Assembly: GCF_001984175.1 (NCBI RefSeq)
Contig: NZ_MTQP01000055.1
Span: 1 to 64,000, forward strand
Direction of reading: 5' to 3'
Length of the DNA stretch: 64,000 bases
Source of the DNA: Saccharothrix sp. ALI-22-I
Lineage (GTDB): Bacteria; Actinomycetota; Actinomycetes; Mycobacteriales; Pseudonocardiaceae
Under the pieces are notes generated by a model, which did no database searches, was not told where the DNA came from, and saw nothing but the letters and a program-made list of their open reading frames with translations. Both the position numbers and the translations under genes were made by a program. This document shows, one piece after another, positions 33,545-42,501 of this stretch. The stretch's first letter is position 1. Each line of letters opens with the position of its first letter.

Positions 33545-34812
33545 GCGGCGAGGTCGAACTCGTGCTGGACGTGCGCGGACTGCGCAACGCGCCCACGTCA
33601 CCCGACGGTTTCGCGGAGCTGTGGGACGCCGTGGAACCGGTGCTGGTGGGCCGTGACCTCGGGCAACGCCCGGTGCACGAGCTGCACAGCCCCGACGGCC
33701 TGGTGCGGTTGGAGGTCGCCCGCCTGCCGGGTGGCGTGCGGGTCGTCGACGGGAACACCAGGTTCGCCATCGTCGCGGTGCGCGAACGGGCCCGCCTGCG
33801 CTACCGGTGCCGGCACTGCACGGCGGAGGGTGAAGCCACCTACGCCCCGTTCGTCTGCACGTCGTGCCCACCGGGTGACTCCGACAACCGGGTGTGCGAC
33901 CGGCACGTCGTGATCCTGGACGGCGCGCTGGTGGCGAACTGCCAGGACCACCACCCGACGTGCCAGGCGTGTTCGGCTCCGGCCGTGTTCCGCTGCGCGG
34001 GCCGTGTCTGTCGGCGTGAACGGGCCTGGTGCGCCGACCACCGCAAGCCGCACCCCCGTGATCCGGACGTGGACTACTGCCCGTCCTGCTACGACGACGT
34101 GTTCCCGCGTTGCGAGAACCGGTCGTGCACGGACATCGGCACGGTCCGCTGCGAGCACGTGTCGAGGGATCTGCGCCGCTGCGACCACCGGATCTGCACC
34201 CGGCACGCCCGCCGCTGGCAGGTGTTCGGCGGTGAGCGGATGGGCCTGGGCCGGTGTGAGCAGCACGGTGGGATGCGGGGCGTCAGCCCGGACGAGCTGA
34301 TGTTCCAGATCGTCGTCGGAGCGGCGGCGCGCAAGCGCAAGGAACGGTTGCCGAGCCTGCAGGGGTTCGCGCACAACCTGCGCAACAGCGGCCACCGGGA
34401 CCTGGCGCTGGACTACGACCGCATCCACCGGCTGCTCGGCGTGCTCGGCCGCGAAGTGGCCCGGGACCGTTCGGCGTCGAACGCGATGTCGGAGATGCGC
34501 CCGGTGTGGGATCGTCAGCTCGCGGCCTTGGCCACCACCTCCCAGGAGGGCATGAGGTTGGTCGAACGCCTCAAACGCCTGGTCATCGCGAACGACAGGC
34601 AGTTCGGTGCGGATATCGCGGCGGGGATCGAACTGGCCGAGTACAAACCGCCGCTCCAGCGCGACGGGGGCGTCGGCAGGCCGGCCAGGCTCTTCGTGAA
34701 GGTGCCCGAGCACCTGCGCGGCAGGTTCATCGGGCCGGGCGGGCAGAGCATCCGGGCCTACCGGGAGGGGCTCGGTGTGGAGGTGCAGATCGAAGGGGGC
34801 AGGCGCAAATGA
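33541..34812 (+). CDS. Multi-zinc-cluster protein with C-terminal KH domain
   Basis: A 423-residue cytosolic protein. Residues 90-242 carry a dense Cys/His array (RCRHC, CTSC, CDRH, CQDHHPTCQAC, CRRERAWCADH, CPSC, CENRSC, CDHRICTRH, CEQH), which suggests several treble-clef, RING or B-box-like zinc sites. Residues 255-370 are helical. Residues 384-420 form a KH motif: LFVKVPEHLRGRFIGPGGQS with the GPGG loop at 398-401. KH domains bind single-stranded RNA or DNA. The GTG start overlaps the upstream stop (GTGA) and its own stop overlaps the vWA start (ATGA), so these proteins are made together. It is the likely RNA sensor or adaptor. The exact zinc-fold class is uncertain. Confidence 0.85.
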   Translation: MSGEVELVLDVRGLRNAPTSPDGFAELWDAVEPVLVGRDLGQRPVHELHSPDGLVRLEVARLPGGVRVVDGNTRFAIVAVRERARLRYRCRHCTAEGEATYAPFVCTSCPPGDSDNRVCDRHVVILDGALVANCQDHHPTCQACSAPAVFRCAGRVCRRERAWCADHRKPHPRDPDVDYCPSCYDDVFPRCENRSCTDIGTVRCEHVSRDLRRCDHRICTRHARRWQVFGGERMGLGRCEQHGGMRGVSPDELMFQIVVGAAARKRKERLPSLQGFAHNLRNSGHRDLALDYDRIHRLLGVLGREVARDRSASNAMSEMRPVWDRQLAALATTSQEGMRLVERLKRLVIANDRQFGADIAAGIELAEYKPPLQRDGGVGRPARLFVKVPEHLRGRFIGPGGQSIRAYREGLGVEVQIEGGRRK

Positions 34813-36641
34813 CGCGCGTAGCGGACTCGACGTCGCACCGCTTGGCGGTCGTACCCGGTGGTGGCCCGATCGCGGGTAACCGCATCGGGTTGGCCGCCGG
34901 TGACGGCAGTGGCCCCTGTTTGATGAGCGTCCGCTCCACGACCGGGTGGCTGCGGACCGCGGTGTTCGCCGCGGAGTCGGACGCGGTGCCGCCGGGGCAG
35001 GTCGCGGTGGACGACGAACTGGCCGTGGCGTGGGACGTGGACGCCTCGGACCGCCCGGACTGGCTGCTCGACCGGATGACTCCCGTCCCGATCCGCCGCC
35101 TGGTCCTGGAACTGCCGACCGAGCGCGACCCCGCCGACGCCGCCCGCGACATCGCCAAGGCCGGTCTGGTGGGCACGCTGCTGTGGATTCCCGCCGGTGA
35201 CGTGGACGTGTCACTGCCGATCGACGGTGTGCCGCACCGGGTCCGCGAGATCGATCTCGGTGGCCGGACGGACGTCGTGGCGAGCCTGACCCGCGACACG
35301 GTCGTCGAGCTGCACGCGTCCGCGGTGCGTGCGGGTGTCGACATCGTGGTCCTGGCCGACTCCAGCAACTCCATGTCCGTGGACGACCTGCCGGTGGGCG
35401 TCGAATCGCGTCGGTTCTTCGGTTCCAGCCAGCGGTGGATCACGCGGATGGAGGCCCTCAAGCGCTCGCTGCAGGAGTTGCTCGACATCCGGTTGCAGAT
35501 CTCCGGCCGGGTGTCCCGGTTGGCGCTGCTGGAGTTCAACCACCAGGTGCGGCACCGGTTCCCCCGCCAGGGCGGGATGGCGCAGCTGGACGGGAGTTCC
35601 CCGGAGTCGCTGGTGCAGGACTTCCGCCACGCCGTGGCGCTGCTGCGCCCCAACGGCGGCACCAACATCGGCAACGCCCTGCACGAAGCGGCCAACCTGC
35701 TGTACCAGCACGGAAGACCGGGCAACGAGAAGCTCATCGTGCTGGTGAGCGACGGCGCGAACTGGACGCCGAGGGGTGATCAGGGCATCGGCGAGGTCGT
35801 GCACACCGTGGAGGAACCGGTGAGCCTGGTGGCGCACCTGCACCGCGACGTCGGCATCCGGTTGCACGCCATCGGGATCAGCACCGCCGAGCTGTTCCAC
35901 CGCCGCGGCCAGTACCAGCCCAACGAGACCATCGTGCCCAACCACGCCCTCCTGGAGGAACTGGTCAAGGTCGGCGGTGGCGACCCGACCACGGTCGGCG
36001 GCCTGGACGTGTTGGCCGACTACTTCGCCGGGCTCGGCGGCGGCATCATCCACCGGGTCGGTGAACGCCTCGGCGAGCCGGCCAGACCGGGGCCGCTGCC
36101 GGAGCGCACCCGACTCGCCCTCGATCGCCTGCGTTCCGTCGGGACCATCGACTGGGACCAACGGCGTGCCGAACTGAGCGGCCGGATCTCCGAGCTGGTG
36201 GGCCGGTGTGACACCGAGTCCCAGCGGGTGCTGGGCAGCCCGGCGTGGAGCGATGTGGACATCATGAGGTTGTCCACACGGGACCTCGGCAGGCTGGCGT
36301 CGGGGGACGGCGAACTGGTGCGGTTCCTCACCGGCCTGTCCGGGGGTCTGCGTCCCGGGCACGACTCGCCGCACTTCGGCGCGTTGCGTGCCGTGCTGGA
36401 CGAGCTGTCCGCGATCGCCGGGCGTCGGGCGGCCGACTACCCGAGGCTGAGCGAGGTGTCCGGCATCGCGGTCGACTCGCCCTCCAGTGCCCAGGTCGCG
36501 GTCATGCAGCGGGTGCACGATCTCCTGGTGGACCTGCACCGGACGATGGCCGGCGCCCAGCCGCACGTCGTGATCCCGGCGAACCCGGTGCCGGACGAGG
36601 CGCCCGCCCCGGCTCGCTCACGGTTCACCTACCGTGAGTGA
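34809..36641 (+). CDS. von Willebrand factor A domain protein (610 aa)
   Basis: An N-terminal domain (1-170) of unknown type leads into a vWA domain (about 178-400) with an intact MIDAS metal site: Asp184-x-Ser186-x-Ser188 in VVLADSSNSMSVDD, Thr285 (NGGTNIGNAL) and Asp315 (VSDGANW). A helical C-terminal half (430-600) contains a VDIMRLSTRDLGRLASGDGE segment. There is no signal peptide, so it is intracellular. Such vWA proteins assemble complexes through metal-dependent binding. Together with RtcB and the KH protein, the set recalls Ro/TROVE-RtcB RNA-quality loci, though no TROVE domain is visible. Start and stop overlap both neighbours. Confidence 0.87.
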   Translation: MTRVADSTSHRLAVVPGGGPIAGNRIGLAAGDGSGPCLMSVRSTTGWLRTAVFAAESDAVPPGQVAVDDELAVAWDVDASDRPDWLLDRMTPVPIRRLVLELPTERDPADAARDIAKAGLVGTLLWIPAGDVDVSLPIDGVPHRVREIDLGGRTDVVASLTRDTVVELHASAVRAGVDIVVLADSSNSMSVDDLPVGVESRRFFGSSQRWITRMEALKRSLQELLDIRLQISGRVSRLALLEFNHQVRHRFPRQGGMAQLDGSSPESLVQDFRHAVALLRPNGGTNIGNALHEAANLLYQHGRPGNEKLIVLVSDGANWTPRGDQGIGEVVHTVEEPVSLVAHLHRDVGIRLHAIGISTAELFHRRGQYQPNETIVPNHALLEELVKVGGGDPTTVGGLDVLADYFAGLGGGIIHRVGERLGEPARPGPLPERTRLALDRLRSVGTIDWDQRRAELSGRISELVGRCDTESQRVLGSPAWSDVDIMRLSTRDLGRLASGDGELVRFLTGLSGGLRPGHDSPHFGALRAVLDELSAIAGRRAADYPRLSEVSGIAVDSPSSAQVAVMQRVHDLLVDLHRTMAGAQPHVVIPANPVPDEAPAPARSRFTYRE

Positions 36642-38475
36642 GCCGGCGTTCCGGGACGGGGGCGGCACCGCGCCGTCCCGGTTCTACGTCGGTCCGCTGG
36701 ACGACCCGGACCAGTACCGGCTCGAAGAGCGGATCGGCCGTGGCGGCGAGGGCGAGGTGTGGCTGGCGACGACCGCGCGCCGTGACGGCAGTAGCAGGCA
36801 CCGGTGGGCGGTGAAGGTGCTGCACGCCGAGCACCTGCCGGCCGACCACGAGGAATCCGCGGCGCAAGCGTTGGCGCGGTGGCACGTGCGGGCGCTGGAC
36901 GCGTTGCGCGAGGCGAACCAGTTGCAGCGCGGTGTGACCGGGGTGGTCGGCGCCTCGGAAATCTTCATCGGTGCGCAACCACACCCGGCCGGACGGGAAG
37001 GCGACGTCCGCACGCTCTACGTCGTCTCACCGTGGATCGAAGGCGAGGACCTGGTCCGCTGGCTCAAGCGGCGGCCGGCGTTCGAGCAGGTGTGCGATGT
37101 CGTCTCACGGCTGGCCGAGGCCGTGGACGGCATCGCCGACGGCCCGCTCGCGGTCAGCCACCGGGACATCTCGCCGACCAACGTGATGGTCGAGCCGTCG
37201 GGGGCCGTGTGCCTCATCGACTTCACCTTCGCCGTGCCCACCCGCAGCGGCCCGGTCACCGCGATCCAGAACCGGGGTTACACCGCTCCCGAAGCGCGCA
37301 CCGGAAGGGGCAGCGCCGCGGCGGACCGGTATTCGTTCGGCGCCGTGGTCCACTACCTGCTCACCGGCCGACCACCGGACGAGTCGGACGCCGAGGCGGA
37401 CAGCCGCGCGATGCTGCTGCGGGCCAACTTCCCGACCGCCGTGGCCGACCACGTGGCCGCACTGCTGTCGGCCGACCCGGCCCGACGGCCGACCTCGCTG
37501 GTGCGCTGGGCAGCCGAGCTGGGCAGCAAGGGTGCCGTGGAGCCGGGCACCCTGCGCTACGGCGACCTCGACCTGGCCGTCGACGGTTCCGGCACCACCG
37601 TCGTCACCGCGGTCGGCACGACGGTGCTGTCCCAGGCCCGGTTGGGCGCCGGCGCGATGTGGGCCCTGGTCCCGGACGACAGTGCCCCGTTGGCCCCGGT
37701 GGCCGTCCGGTCGGTGACCGACGGCACGGGCACGACGGTGTGCTTCATGGTGGACAAGGCGGATCGGCTCTGGGTCGGTCGTGCGGGGGAGTGGCGGGAA
37801 GCCGGCGGCGCGAAGCTGGGCGGCGGCATCGCGGCGGTGCGGCTGCCCGGCGGTTCGACCGCGGCGTTCACCGCGGACCCGGACACCGACCGGCTGACCA
37901 CGGTCGAGTTCGGCCTCGACGGCTCGCTGCGGCGCACGACCGCCGGACCGCACGTCCGGCGCGTGCTGGCCGCGGCGAACGACCACGACGGCGAACCGGT
38001 GATCGCGGCCGTGTCACCTGCCGGCGAACTCGTCGGGGTGGACGCGCACGACCTGCGGCGACTCGGCCCGACCGGCGTGCTCACCGCCGACCTCTGCCTG
38101 AACACCTGGGGCGAACTCCAGTGCTTCGGCGTGCTCGCGGACACCCGGCAGGTGATCACCTTCGACCAGTTGTCCGGTATCTGGACGCCCGCCGGCGAGA
38201 TCCGGACACCGGGGCGGGTCGCGGACCTGGCCTGCATCGGCTATCGCGGCGGTGTGACGATCGCGGTGGCCTGCGATGAAGGGCTGTGGGTGGCGACCCA
38301 GTCCGATGACGGCCTGTCCGCGTGGCAGCAGCTCACCGACCAGCCGTGTCACCGGGTGACCCTCGGCGTCGGGGCGGCGTGGCGGCTGCGCTTGGCTGTG
38401 ATCGTCGACGGTCGCGTGGCGGTGTCGACCGAGGACTTCACCGGACGGTGGTCCACGGCGCTCAAAACACTCTGA
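36634..38475 (+). CDS. Cytosolic Ser/Thr protein kinase with C-terminal beta-propeller-like region
   Basis: Residues 25-300 form a Hanks-type kinase: Gly loop RIGRGGEGEVWLA (34-42), Lys61 (WAVKVL), catalytic SHRDISPTN (Asp178, Asn183) and metal-binding Asp196 in LIDFTFA, where DFG is replaced by DFT. GYTAPEA is the APE block. Residues 315-613 are beta-rich repeats ending in GLWVATQ-type strands, likely a propeller sensor. There is no membrane segment, unlike most PknB kinases. The GTG start overlaps the vWA stop by 8 bases. It probably phosphorylates or senses through the partner proteins. Catalytic residues other than the DFG glycine are intact. Confidence 0.88.
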   Translation: MSEPAFRDGGGTAPSRFYVGPLDDPDQYRLEERIGRGGEGEVWLATTARRDGSSRHRWAVKVLHAEHLPADHEESAAQALARWHVRALDALREANQLQRGVTGVVGASEIFIGAQPHPAGREGDVRTLYVVSPWIEGEDLVRWLKRRPAFEQVCDVVSRLAEAVDGIADGPLAVSHRDISPTNVMVEPSGAVCLIDFTFAVPTRSGPVTAIQNRGYTAPEARTGRGSAAADRYSFGAVVHYLLTGRPPDESDAEADSRAMLLRANFPTAVADHVAALLSADPARRPTSLVRWAAELGSKGAVEPGTLRYGDLDLAVDGSGTTVVTAVGTTVLSQARLGAGAMWALVPDDSAPLAPVAVRSVTDGTGTTVCFMVDKADRLWVGRAGEWREAGGAKLGGGIAAVRLPGGSTAAFTADPDTDRLTTVEFGLDGSLRRTTAGPHVRRVLAAANDHDGEPVIAAVSPAGELVGVDAHDLRRLGPTGVLTADLCLNTWGELQCFGVLADTRQVITFDQLSGIWTPAGEIRTPGRVADLACIGYRGGVTIAVACDEGLWVATQSDDGLSAWQQLTDQPCHRVTLGVGAAWRLRLAVIVDGRVAVSTEDFTGRWSTALKTL

Positions 38476-38487
38476 TGCGGAGCGATC

Positions 38488-39213
38488 TTGTACCAGGAGT
38501 ACGTCTACCTCTCGGACGCCAAGGTGCGCCAGTTCATCCCGACCGCGGCACCGTGGTGGCGGAAGATGCGCGCGAAGAAGCTGGCGGGCGGCGCGAAGAT
38601 CGGCGGCGTCGAGGCGTCGCTGGAGCTGGAGCCCTCGGAGGTGGCGCGCAAGTCCGAACTGTTGGACCAACTGGTGGACCACATCACCCTGGCCGGCCGG
38701 TGGTACACCGAGCCCGACCTGGTGCCCGGTGAATGGGTCTTCTTCGAGGGGCGGATCGGCTACCAGGTCACCGAGCACGACCCGGCGCGCGGCGCGGTGC
38801 TGTTCTGCGAAGCGGGGGAGGTCGCCGGCGCCGCACCGCGCATCGTGTTGCACGGCTCCGCCAAGCACCTGGTCGGGGGCTCCGGCCCGGTTCGCACACC
38901 CGCTCCGACAGAGCTCAACCGGTTCTCCGACCCGCAGAACGCCGGGGCCGTGGTGGATGCCGCGCACAGGTCCGCGCTGTCGCTGCCCGAACGGACGTTC
39001 TGGCGGCTGTTCGACCGGTCGACCGCTCAGGGCGAGGCCCTGCCACGGCACTTGGAGGTGCTGTTCCGGGAGATCGCCGGTACCGACGAGTACCTGGCCG
39101 CGGCACCGTTCCTGGGCGGGTGCGCGAAGGTGACCAGGGTGGTCCGATCGGCACGGTTGCCGTTCCCCGTGGTGGTGGCCTCGCCGCTGTACGTGCGGCA
39201 CGAACGGCCGTAG
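38488..39213 (+). CDS. Unknown small protein closing the operon (SAVMC3_10250-like, 241 aa)
   Basis: A soluble protein starting YQEYVYLSDAKVRQFIP, with PGEWVFFEGRIGYQV and a final FPVVVASPLYVRHERP. The YLSDxKVxQF opening and the SPLYVR end resemble actinobacterial proteins annotated as SAVMC3_10250 family. That naming is from memory and has no function attached. The start is TTG 38488, five bases after GGAG and 12 after the kinase stop, so it belongs to the operon. The middle (residues 60-140) may be a small beta barrel. Confidence 0.75.
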   Translation: MYQEYVYLSDAKVRQFIPTAAPWWRKMRAKKLAGGAKIGGVEASLELEPSEVARKSELLDQLVDHITLAGRWYTEPDLVPGEWVFFEGRIGYQVTEHDPARGAVLFCEAGEVAGAAPRIVLHGSAKHLVGGSGPVRTPAPTELNRFSDPQNAGAVVDAAHRSALSLPERTFWRLFDRSTAQGEALPRHLEVLFREIAGTDEYLAAAPFLGGCAKVTRVVRSARLPFPVVVASPLYVRHERP

Positions 39214-39284
39214 AAGTCTGACCCAACCGGGTGCCTACCACCCTGCGTGACCGGTGGGCGCTCCGGTTCCTTGCGGCCAAGCGA

Positions 39285-39319
39285 TACCTAGCAGTACTAT
39301 GCCTTGTACATCTAGGGTA
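39285..39319. promoter_or_regulatory. Inverted repeat TACCTAG...CTAGGGTA in the PadR promoter
   Basis: TACCTAG (39285-39291) and CTAGGGTA (39312-39319) face each other across 20 bases that include AGTACT and GTAC. They lie 19-53 bases before the PadR start and overlap a possible TTGCGG-N18-TACTAT promoter (-10 at 39295-39300). PadR repressors usually bind such sites at their own promoters. Confidence 0.5.
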
Positions 39320-39337
39320 CGGGTTAGTGGAGGTCGC

Positions 39338-39715
39338 GTGAAAGTCACCAAGGATCTCGTGGCCGCCTCGGCGACACCGATGGTGCTGGGCATCCTGGCC
39401 GAGGCGGACAGCTACGGCTACGCCATCCTCAGGCGGATCAACGAGCTGTCCGGTGGGGAGTTGGACTGGACCGAGGGCCTGCTCTACCCGTTGCTGCACC
39501 GGCTGGAACGCCTCGGACACGTCGAGTCCAGTTGGCAGGCGGTCGCCGGGGAGCGACGGCGCAAGTACTACCGGATCACCGAGAGCGGTCTGGCCGAGCT
39601 CGCCGATCAACGTCGTCAGTGGGACACGGTCGTGGAGGCGCTCAAGGAGATCTGGCACGGCGGCCACGGTGATTCCCGGCCGTTGATCGCGATCCCGTTG
39701 GGGGGCCACGCATGA
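39338..39715 (+). CDS. PadR family transcriptional regulator
   Basis: A 125-residue PadR repressor: KDLVAASATPMVLGILAEAD, SYGYAILRRINELSGGELDW, TEGLLYPLLHRLERLGHVES and KYYRITESGLAELADQR. The winged helix is complete and the C-terminal dimer helix is short. GTG 39338 follows GGAGG. The ATGA overlap with the next gene and the dyad upstream indicate that it autoregulates a two-gene operon whose second product is a membrane protein. This PadR plus permease-prefix pair is common in actinobacteria. Confidence 0.92.
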   Translation: MKVTKDLVAASATPMVLGILAEADSYGYAILRRINELSGGELDWTEGLLYPLLHRLERLGHVESSWQAVAGERRRKYYRITESGLAELADQRRQWDTVVEALKEIWHGGHGDSRPLIAIPLGGHA

Positions 39716-41070
39716 CCGACGACCTGGAAGCGCAGTTCGCCCAGTGGCGCCACTACGTGCAGCGCCGCCGGGAGCTGAGCCGGCCCGACGCCGAGGAGCT
39801 CGAAGACCACCTCCGGGGTTCCGTCGACGAGCTCGTCGCCGCCGGCCTCCACGCCGACGAGGCGTTCCTGGTCGCGGTCAAGCGCATGGGCAGCCTGGAC
39901 GACCTGTCCCGCGAGTTCGCCCGGGAGCACTCGGAACGGCTGTGGAAGCAACTGGTGCTGACCGGTGCGGCCGACAGCCCGGTGGCGGACACCCGGGCGC
40001 GGCGTGACCTGCTCGCGATGGCCGTCTGCGCGGCGGGCGCGGCGGCGTCCGTCAAGGCGCCGGAGCTGTTCGGCCTGAACTTCGAAGAGGACGCCGCGTT
40101 CTACGGGCCCAACGTGGGCCTGTTCGTGCTGCCCTGGCTGGCGGGCTTCCTGGCCTGGCGCCGTCAGGCCACCAAAGCGCTGGTCGGTGTGCTGCTGGCG
40201 TTGTTCGCGCTCGGTGCCGTGGCGGCCAACATCTATTCGCTCGCGGAAGACTCCCAGTCGGTGGTCCTGACCGCCATCCACCTCCCCATCGCACTGTGGT
40301 TCGTGGTCGGTCTGGCCTATGTGGCCGACGATGTGCGCGCGCCGCGCCGACGCATGGACTTCATCCGCTTCACCGGCGAGTGGTTCGTCTACTACGTCCT
40401 CATCGCGCTCGGTGGCGGTGTGCTGACCGCGTTCATGTTCGGGACGTTCGAGGCCATCGGGATCTCCCCGGAAGGCTTCATCTCGCAGTGGCTCATGCCC
40501 TGCGGCGCCGCGGCCGCGGTGGTGGTGGCCGGGTGGCTCGTCGAGGCGAAGCAGAGCGTCGTCGAGAACATCGCCCCGGTACTCACGAAACTGTTCACCC
40601 CGCTGTTCACCGCGGCACTGCTGGCCTTCCTGGTCACCCTCGGTTTCACCAGCGGCGGCATCGACGTCGAGCGGGAAGCGCTGATCCTGTTCGACCTGCT
40701 GTTGGTCGTGGTGCTGGCGTTGCTGCTCTACTCGATCTCGGCCCGCGATCCGCTGGCCCCGCCCGGTCTGTTCGACAAGTTGCAGCTCGCGCTCGTGGTC
40801 AGCGCCCTGGTCATCGATGTGTTGGTACTGCTGGAAATCACCGGCCGCATCACCGAGTACGGCACGACACCCAACAAGGCGGCGGCACTCGGGGAGAACA
40901 TCATCCTGCTGGCCAACCTCGCCTGGTCGGCGTGGTTGGTGCTGGGTCTCGTCCGCCGACGCGCACCGTTCGCGGCGCTCGAACGCTGGCAGACCACCTA
41001 CCTCCCGGTCTACGCCGTGTGGGCCTGGATCGTGGTCCTGGTCTTCCCCCCGCTGTTCAACTACCTCTGA
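39712..41070 (+). CDS. Multi-pass membrane protein with DUF1700-like/permease-prefix N terminus
   Basis: A 452-residue protein. Residues 1-85 form the cytosolic helical prefix (ELSRPDAEELEDHLRGSVDE and DEAFLVAVKRMGSLDDL), the pattern shared by DUF1700 and permease-prefix domains paired with PadR. About ten hydrophobic helices follow (VGLFVLPWLAGFLAW, ALVGVLLALFALGAVAANI, FIRFTGEWFVYYVLIALGGG and so on). It overlaps PadR by 4 bases. A role in envelope stress or transport is inferred from such pairs; substrate unknown. Confidence 0.8.
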   Translation: MTDDLEAQFAQWRHYVQRRRELSRPDAEELEDHLRGSVDELVAAGLHADEAFLVAVKRMGSLDDLSREFAREHSERLWKQLVLTGAADSPVADTRARRDLLAMAVCAAGAAASVKAPELFGLNFEEDAAFYGPNVGLFVLPWLAGFLAWRRQATKALVGVLLALFALGAVAANIYSLAEDSQSVVLTAIHLPIALWFVVGLAYVADDVRAPRRRMDFIRFTGEWFVYYVLIALGGGVLTAFMFGTFEAIGISPEGFISQWLMPCGAAAAVVVAGWLVEAKQSVVENIAPVLTKLFTPLFTAALLAFLVTLGFTSGGIDVEREALILFDLLLVVVLALLLYSISARDPLAPPGLFDKLQLALVVSALVIDVLVLLEITGRITEYGTTPNKAAALGENIILLANLAWSAWLVLGLVRRRAPFAALERWQTTYLPVYAVWAWIVVLVFPPLFNYL

Positions 41071-41178
41071 CTACCTCTGACCCCAGGCTAGATCGGGTGG
41101 AGCGGGGAAGGGTGGTCGTGCTACTCCTACCCAGGCGGCTCCGCCCCGGTGACCAGGCGATGCCCGTGCCACAAAACG

Positions 41179-41215
41179 GCCGTGGACCGCAGGGGCGATC
41201 CCTGCGGTCCACGGC
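41179..41215. terminator. Bidirectional terminator between convergent genes
   Basis: A perfect 16-bp stem (41179-41194 with 41200-41215) and a 5-base loop, GCGAT, lie between the membrane protein gene and the trypsin-like gene that ends at 41223. It can serve both strands. Confidence 0.85.
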
Positions 41216-41222
41216 CTCGCGC

Positions 41223-42104
41223 TTAGACGGGAGGCTGTCCGTCGCCCCACGGCTGGGCGATGAACGCGCCGATCTCCTCGTTGGCCAGTCGCGTCCAGAT
41301 GCCGGGGTAGCCGGTGGAACCGCAGCCCATGCCGCGGGACGTCACGCCCAGCTGGATGAAGGCCTGCCGGCCCGGCACCTTGACGAACAGCGGCCCGCCG
41401 GAGTCACCCTGGCAGGCGTCCTTGCCGGTACGGCCCGCGCACACGTCCAGCGCCGGGTCGATGGCGTCGTCGCCGAACTCGCCGTACGACACGGCGCACT
41501 CGGTGGCGGACACGATCGGCAGTTCGACCTCCTGCAACCGGTCCGGACCCTGCCACGCGCCCGAGTTCGGGAACGGGTCCTGCTGCACGAGGTTGCCCCA
41601 GCCGGTCGTGGTGACCTGGCGGCCGGGCCGCTCCAGCGCGTCGGTGCCGGGCGTCACCAGCTGGATCGGGGTCACGTCGGTCACCGGGGTGTCGAGGATC
41701 AGCACCGCCGTGTCGTAGCCCCCGTTGTCCTTGTACTTCGGGTGCACGTAGATGTTCTTGATCGAGCGCGACTGACCCCGGGTGTCATCGGTGAGCTGGG
41801 TCCGCCCGACGATCACGTTCCAGTCGACGACCCGGTCGGGGGTGATGGTCGCGACGCAGTGCGCGGCGGTCAGCACCGCGCTCGGGCCGATCAGCGAACC
41901 GCCGCAGTAGTGGCGGTCGTAGCCGGTGGCACCCCAGGGCTTGTACTGCAACGTGGCCATGAAGGGGTACGCACCGTCCGGCACCTCGGTGCCACCGATG
42001 ATGTCCGGCGTCATGGACGGGGGAGCGGCGGCAGCGGTGCCCGCGATCGTCGAGAGGCCGAGGGCGATCGCGAGCCCTACTGCCGCGACGCGTTTGGTGA
42101 ACAA
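41223..42104 (-). CDS. Secreted trypsin-like serine protease (S1)
   Basis: A 293-residue S1 protease. The signal peptide (FTKRVAAVGLAIALGLSTIA) is followed by a short pro-segment and the activation-type start IIGGTEVPDGAYPFMATLQ. The triad is complete: His in LTAAHCVA, Asp in YDTAVLILD, Ser in CQGDSGGPLF, with Asp at the S1 pocket (GKDACQGDSGGP), so trypsin-like Lys/Arg cleavage is expected. Six cysteines fit three disulfides. The start is TTG 42104, 8 bases after GAGGAG; the ATG in between is out of frame. Confidence 0.92.
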   Translation of the reverse strand: MFTKRVAAVGLAIALGLSTIAGTAAAAPPSMTPDIIGGTEVPDGAYPFMATLQYKPWGATGYDRHYCGGSLIGPSAVLTAAHCVATITPDRVVDWNVIVGRTQLTDDTRGQSRSIKNIYVHPKYKDNGGYDTAVLILDTPVTDVTPIQLVTPGTDALERPGRQVTTTGWGNLVQQDPFPNSGAWQGPDRLQEVELPIVSATECAVSYGEFGDDAIDPALDVCAGRTGKDACQGDSGGPLFVKVPGRQAFIQLGVTSRGMGCGSTGYPGIWTRLANEEIGAFIAQPWGDGQPPV

Positions 42105-42501
42105 GGGAGCATCTCCTCTTGCAGGGGAGCGGTCCGGGGAGTCGGACGACGGTCGTCGGGCATCTCCCCGTCACGCCGGAACGGGTCGAGGCCTGCGGTA
42201 GCCGATTGTGCGGAATCCACGCGCAGACCGCGCGTAGTCGATCTTGGCGGTCCGGTGCCGACGGGACCATCCGCTATACGAGGAAAGGAACATCCGCTAT
42301 ACGCGGAATCGGTCGCGATGTCGGCGCTGAAGAACAAACCGAGCCGAGATCGGCGACACGGCGGCGACGTCACGTCGGCGATCCCGGCTCGGGGTTCGTC
42401 CAGGTCCGGTTACGCGGGGAACTCCGGTGTCTTGTCGATGCGGACGATCTCGCCGCTACCCTTCTCCGCGACGACCTCGCCGCCTCCGCTTGACCAGCCG
42501 G
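42105..42501. other. Gene-free gap with 17-bp direct repeats and a short minus-strand remnant
   Basis: Two near-identical copies of CATCCGCTATACGNGGA lie at 42268-42284 and 42291-42307. The second is also a dyad (TCCGC-TATAC-GCGGA). At about 42510-42410 on the minus strand a frame ends GSGEIVRIDKTPEFPA, possibly the tail of a lost gene. No complete gene is seen. Confidence 0.5.
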
